Assembly: GCA_963930645.1 (NCBI GenBank)
Contig: OZ005650.1
Location: forward strand, 64,484,718-64,548,717
DNA from: Salticus scenicus
Lineage: Eukaryota; Arthropoda; Arachnida; Araneae; Salticidae
DNA: 64,000 nt
Direction of reading: 5' to 3'
The stretch's first letter is position 1; every line of letters starts with the position of its first letter. The notes under the pieces are model-generated. The model did no database searches and was not told the DNA's origin. It saw only the letters and a list, made by a program, of their open reading frames with translations. A program made the translations under genes and the position numbers. This document shows positions 61,799-64,000 of the stretch, piece after piece.

Positions 61799-62855
61799 AG
61801 CTAAGAGATAATTTGGTGGCAGCTACTGGGGATTGTTTTGAATTAATGTTACAGTTAACAATCCCATGCCACTCTATGATATTTAAATTAAATAATTATG
61901 CGATATTGCTTTATCCTTTATCTTTATGTACTTGTGCTGCATGCAGCAGCTTGAGAATGCGATGACTCAGCGTTCAAGACATTAAATGCCAGTCAACGAA
62001 AACAGGCGAGTCCCATTTTAATTACTATGGGGAGGTCAGTTATTTTAAGGGTTCTTTATATGTTTTAATTGTTGTAAGTTTTAAAATTAGGATGTTTTCA
62101 AATGTAATTATTTAATTTTGACAAAATTATGTAGAGTGGGTTCAAATATCTATTTTAATGGCATTGATTTTTTATGTTGCAACTGTGTGTAAATGGATAT
62201 AAAAGTGAATTTTGAAATTAATTTACTAGGTGTTTATAGGTATGAGATTAATTTTATTTTTAGAGAAACTCAGTTTTCGGAAGAGAAATCACGATCTGGA
62301 TTCTTGAGACCAATATATTTTTAAAAGCAGTTCAAAAAAGAACGGGACATTATAGTGTATTTCTGGGTAAGTCTTGTATAAAACCTGAGTTTATTTTAGA
62401 GAAATTTCTTAATAATTTTTTTATTTTGAATTTATGCATACATTCACTGTGATAGTAGTAAAATTAATTTCAGAAAAAATTATTTTGAAAAATTTTATTT
62501 TATTTAATTTTAGTGGAAATTCAAGAACTTTAGGAAAAATCCTTATACTATCAAAGATATTTGATATAAAAATAGATAAATTAGGATTGTAATTAACAGG
62601 ATTGTTAATTGGTGAAGCAATCACAATTTATATTTTGTTACTATTTGGAGTGAGTAGATAGTGACGTTAAGATTTTTGTTATATCTAGTGCTATGTTTGT
62701 AAAAATAATGCTGAAATTTTGATATATCTTTTTTCTATTTATTTATTGTATTGTTATTGCATTGCATTATATTTTGTGTATATGTCAAACTCATGTATCG
62801 AAATTAGGGAATTTTAAGTTTATTAGTATTTACTTTAACTTACATTTCGGGCAAA
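61799..62855. other. Intergenic stretch, no gene recognised
   Basis: The 78-codon frame crossing the P-like element's right end is broken by that boundary and has no family match. The rest is AT-rich. Confidence 0.4.
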
Positions 62856-63035
62856 ATGGCAAATTTTCAGAATGTTCTATGTGGTCAAAACCAAAATGTT
62901 TTGTTAGCATTAGCTAGAGAATTTGAGACAGATGTGTCAGAAAAACATCGAATGAAGGTGATAAAACAAGCCATATTAGAAGTGCCAGATTATACCGAGA
63001 AAGAAGCTAAAAATCTTCTTAGAACATATTCTTAA
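62856..63035 (+). pseudogene. Short gag-like reading frame
   Basis: 59 codons from ATG 62856 to TAA 63033: MANFQNVLCGQNQNVLLALA, then EFETDVSEKHRMKVIKQAIL, ending KNLLRTYS. A helical N-terminus of this kind (LxALAxEFxxxVS...) followed by a Glu/Arg-rich stretch is typical of the start of retrotransposon Gag or retroelement-derived proteins. Just after the stop, another frame reads EEHRIEREKQE, so a frameshift probably truncated a longer coiled-coil Gag. No LTR or pol was found nearby. Confidence 0.45.
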
Positions 63036-64000
63036 ATAGGAAGAACACCGCATAGAACGGGAAAAACAGGAGTGATAAGAAATCATAATTACAAACATGT
63101 AACAACAAACTTCAATAACATATATGATTATTTATTATTCAGCAATTAATAACTAGATATTTACACAATTCATGAGAATAATATGAAGTACTCAATAAAA
63201 GGCACTTTTTTATTGATAACTATAAAACAGAATAAATAAAACATTTTATAAACAAATAAATATGACAAAATGAGACATTTTAGTCTATTAAAAAAATATC
63301 AAGCTTTAAAAATTTCTAAATATTAACATAAAATGAGTAAAATAATAACACAAACATTTTCAATCAGAACAGTGATTCAGCAATGCTATTGGAAAAGGCC
63401 AATGTCACAACAGAGCATTATTATCAAGAAAATTCTGAATTACACAATACCTATTTAACCTCCATGTCTGCCTTGGAAAAAAGCAAAATTGTAATGTTTT
63501 TACTGTACAGATTCTATAATGGTCATTTGACCCTGAGATTAACCTTTTGTGTCCCGTTATAGCCGAAATCATCCGAGCTACTTGAATCCCGTTATAGCAG
63601 AGGCTAGCTCAAGAAAATTCATCCCCCCTACCGATAAGGACATAGATGGATAAGGACCGGGCAGTCTTGGAGGCGTGGGAACAGGTCAGTGATGGATAGC
63701 GCTAACAGGTGTCATTCCCGAACAAAAGAGAGAGAAACAAGTGTCGTTTCTCTTTGGTTGAAAATCGTCGTTGCTTCTTTCACTTTGCATTCGAATACAA
63801 CAACTTTCATTTTGAGATATTTAGGGGAAAAAAATTTGATCTTTTTTTTTTTTTTTTTTTTTTTTTAAATGCAAAATTGCTTTTAGAAAAAGAATAAAAA
63901 GTCAAAATTAGGACACATTGTGCAGAGCTTATGGGAATGTGAGATTTGCAAAATTTGCTCATGCAAAGACTGCTTTTGATTATAGCATGATATGATATAA
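63036..64000. other. Intergenic stretch to window end
   Basis: At 63538 a TTAACCTTTTGTGTCCCG start and the duplicated phrase TCCCGTTATAGC (63552, 63587) suggest the left end of a TTAA-type element that I could not close. A T run is at 63842-63866. No gene is seen. Confidence 0.35.

Noticed and set aside
61729..61965. 78-codon frame with a Cys-containing end
   Set aside because: It crosses the right terminus of the P-like element and has no family resemblance or splice support.

Overview
This is an AT-rich, intron-rich animal genomic window. The one conventional host gene, the transposon families and the long A/T and G/C homopolymer runs suggest an arthropod, most likely a spider (Araneae). 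That placement is inference from family resemblance; no species can be named from the sequence alone.

Host gene. A single gene occupies most of the window on the minus strand. Nine coding exons between 47595 and 11483 join in frame to 1236 nt (411 residues plus stop). They encode a PA-TM-RING E3 ubiquitin ligase of the RNF13/RNF167 (Goliath-related) family: signal peptide, luminal protease-associated domain with two N-glycosylation sequons, one membrane helix, a cytosolic basic linker, a complete RING-H2 finger, and an acidic serine-rich tail with an ENTPLL acidic-dileucine motif. All eight introns have GT/AG ends and matching phases. About 1.2 kb of coding sequence is spread over about 36 kb because the introns are packed with mobile elements. 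A candidate non-coding first exon lies near 49228-49330.

Mobile elements. Intron 8 (between the coding exons at 15711-15791 and 28102-28195) holds a complete Ty3/gypsy LTR retrotransposon (17588-24108, minus strand). It has near-identical LTRs, primer-binding site, polypurine tract, intact gag and pol, and a GGGAAAC slippery heptamer abutting the gag stop. A diverged solo LTR (57367-58107) and an LTR fragment (50132-50285) belong to related elements. DNA transposons include deletion or palindromic derivatives of mariner/Tc1 elements (465-1045, 16520-17091, 52016-53413), a decayed Tc1-like transposase (54440-55170), and a P-like element (59031-61791) with a THAP-type exon, terminal inverted repeats and an exact 8-bp target duplication. 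Many non-autonomous families are also present: a four-copy hAT-like MITE with 8-bp target duplications, TTAA-flanked piggyBac-like MITEs, TA-flanked pogo/mariner-like MITEs, a four-copy long-inverted-repeat (foldback) family, and several nested insertions.

The most striking structures are a 485-bp nearly perfect palindrome (44908-45392) inside a hAT-like element, the repeated occurrence of head-to-head palindromic transposon derivatives, the P-like THAP element, and a possible promoter region for the RING gene (48251-49550) that carries two CTCF-like motifs and is bounded by transposon-like inverted repeats. The right-hand 15 kb is intergenic and repeat-dominated, with one short gag-like reading frame (62856-63035). 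I see no CRISPR array, rRNA gene, convincing intact tRNA gene or prokaryotic operon.
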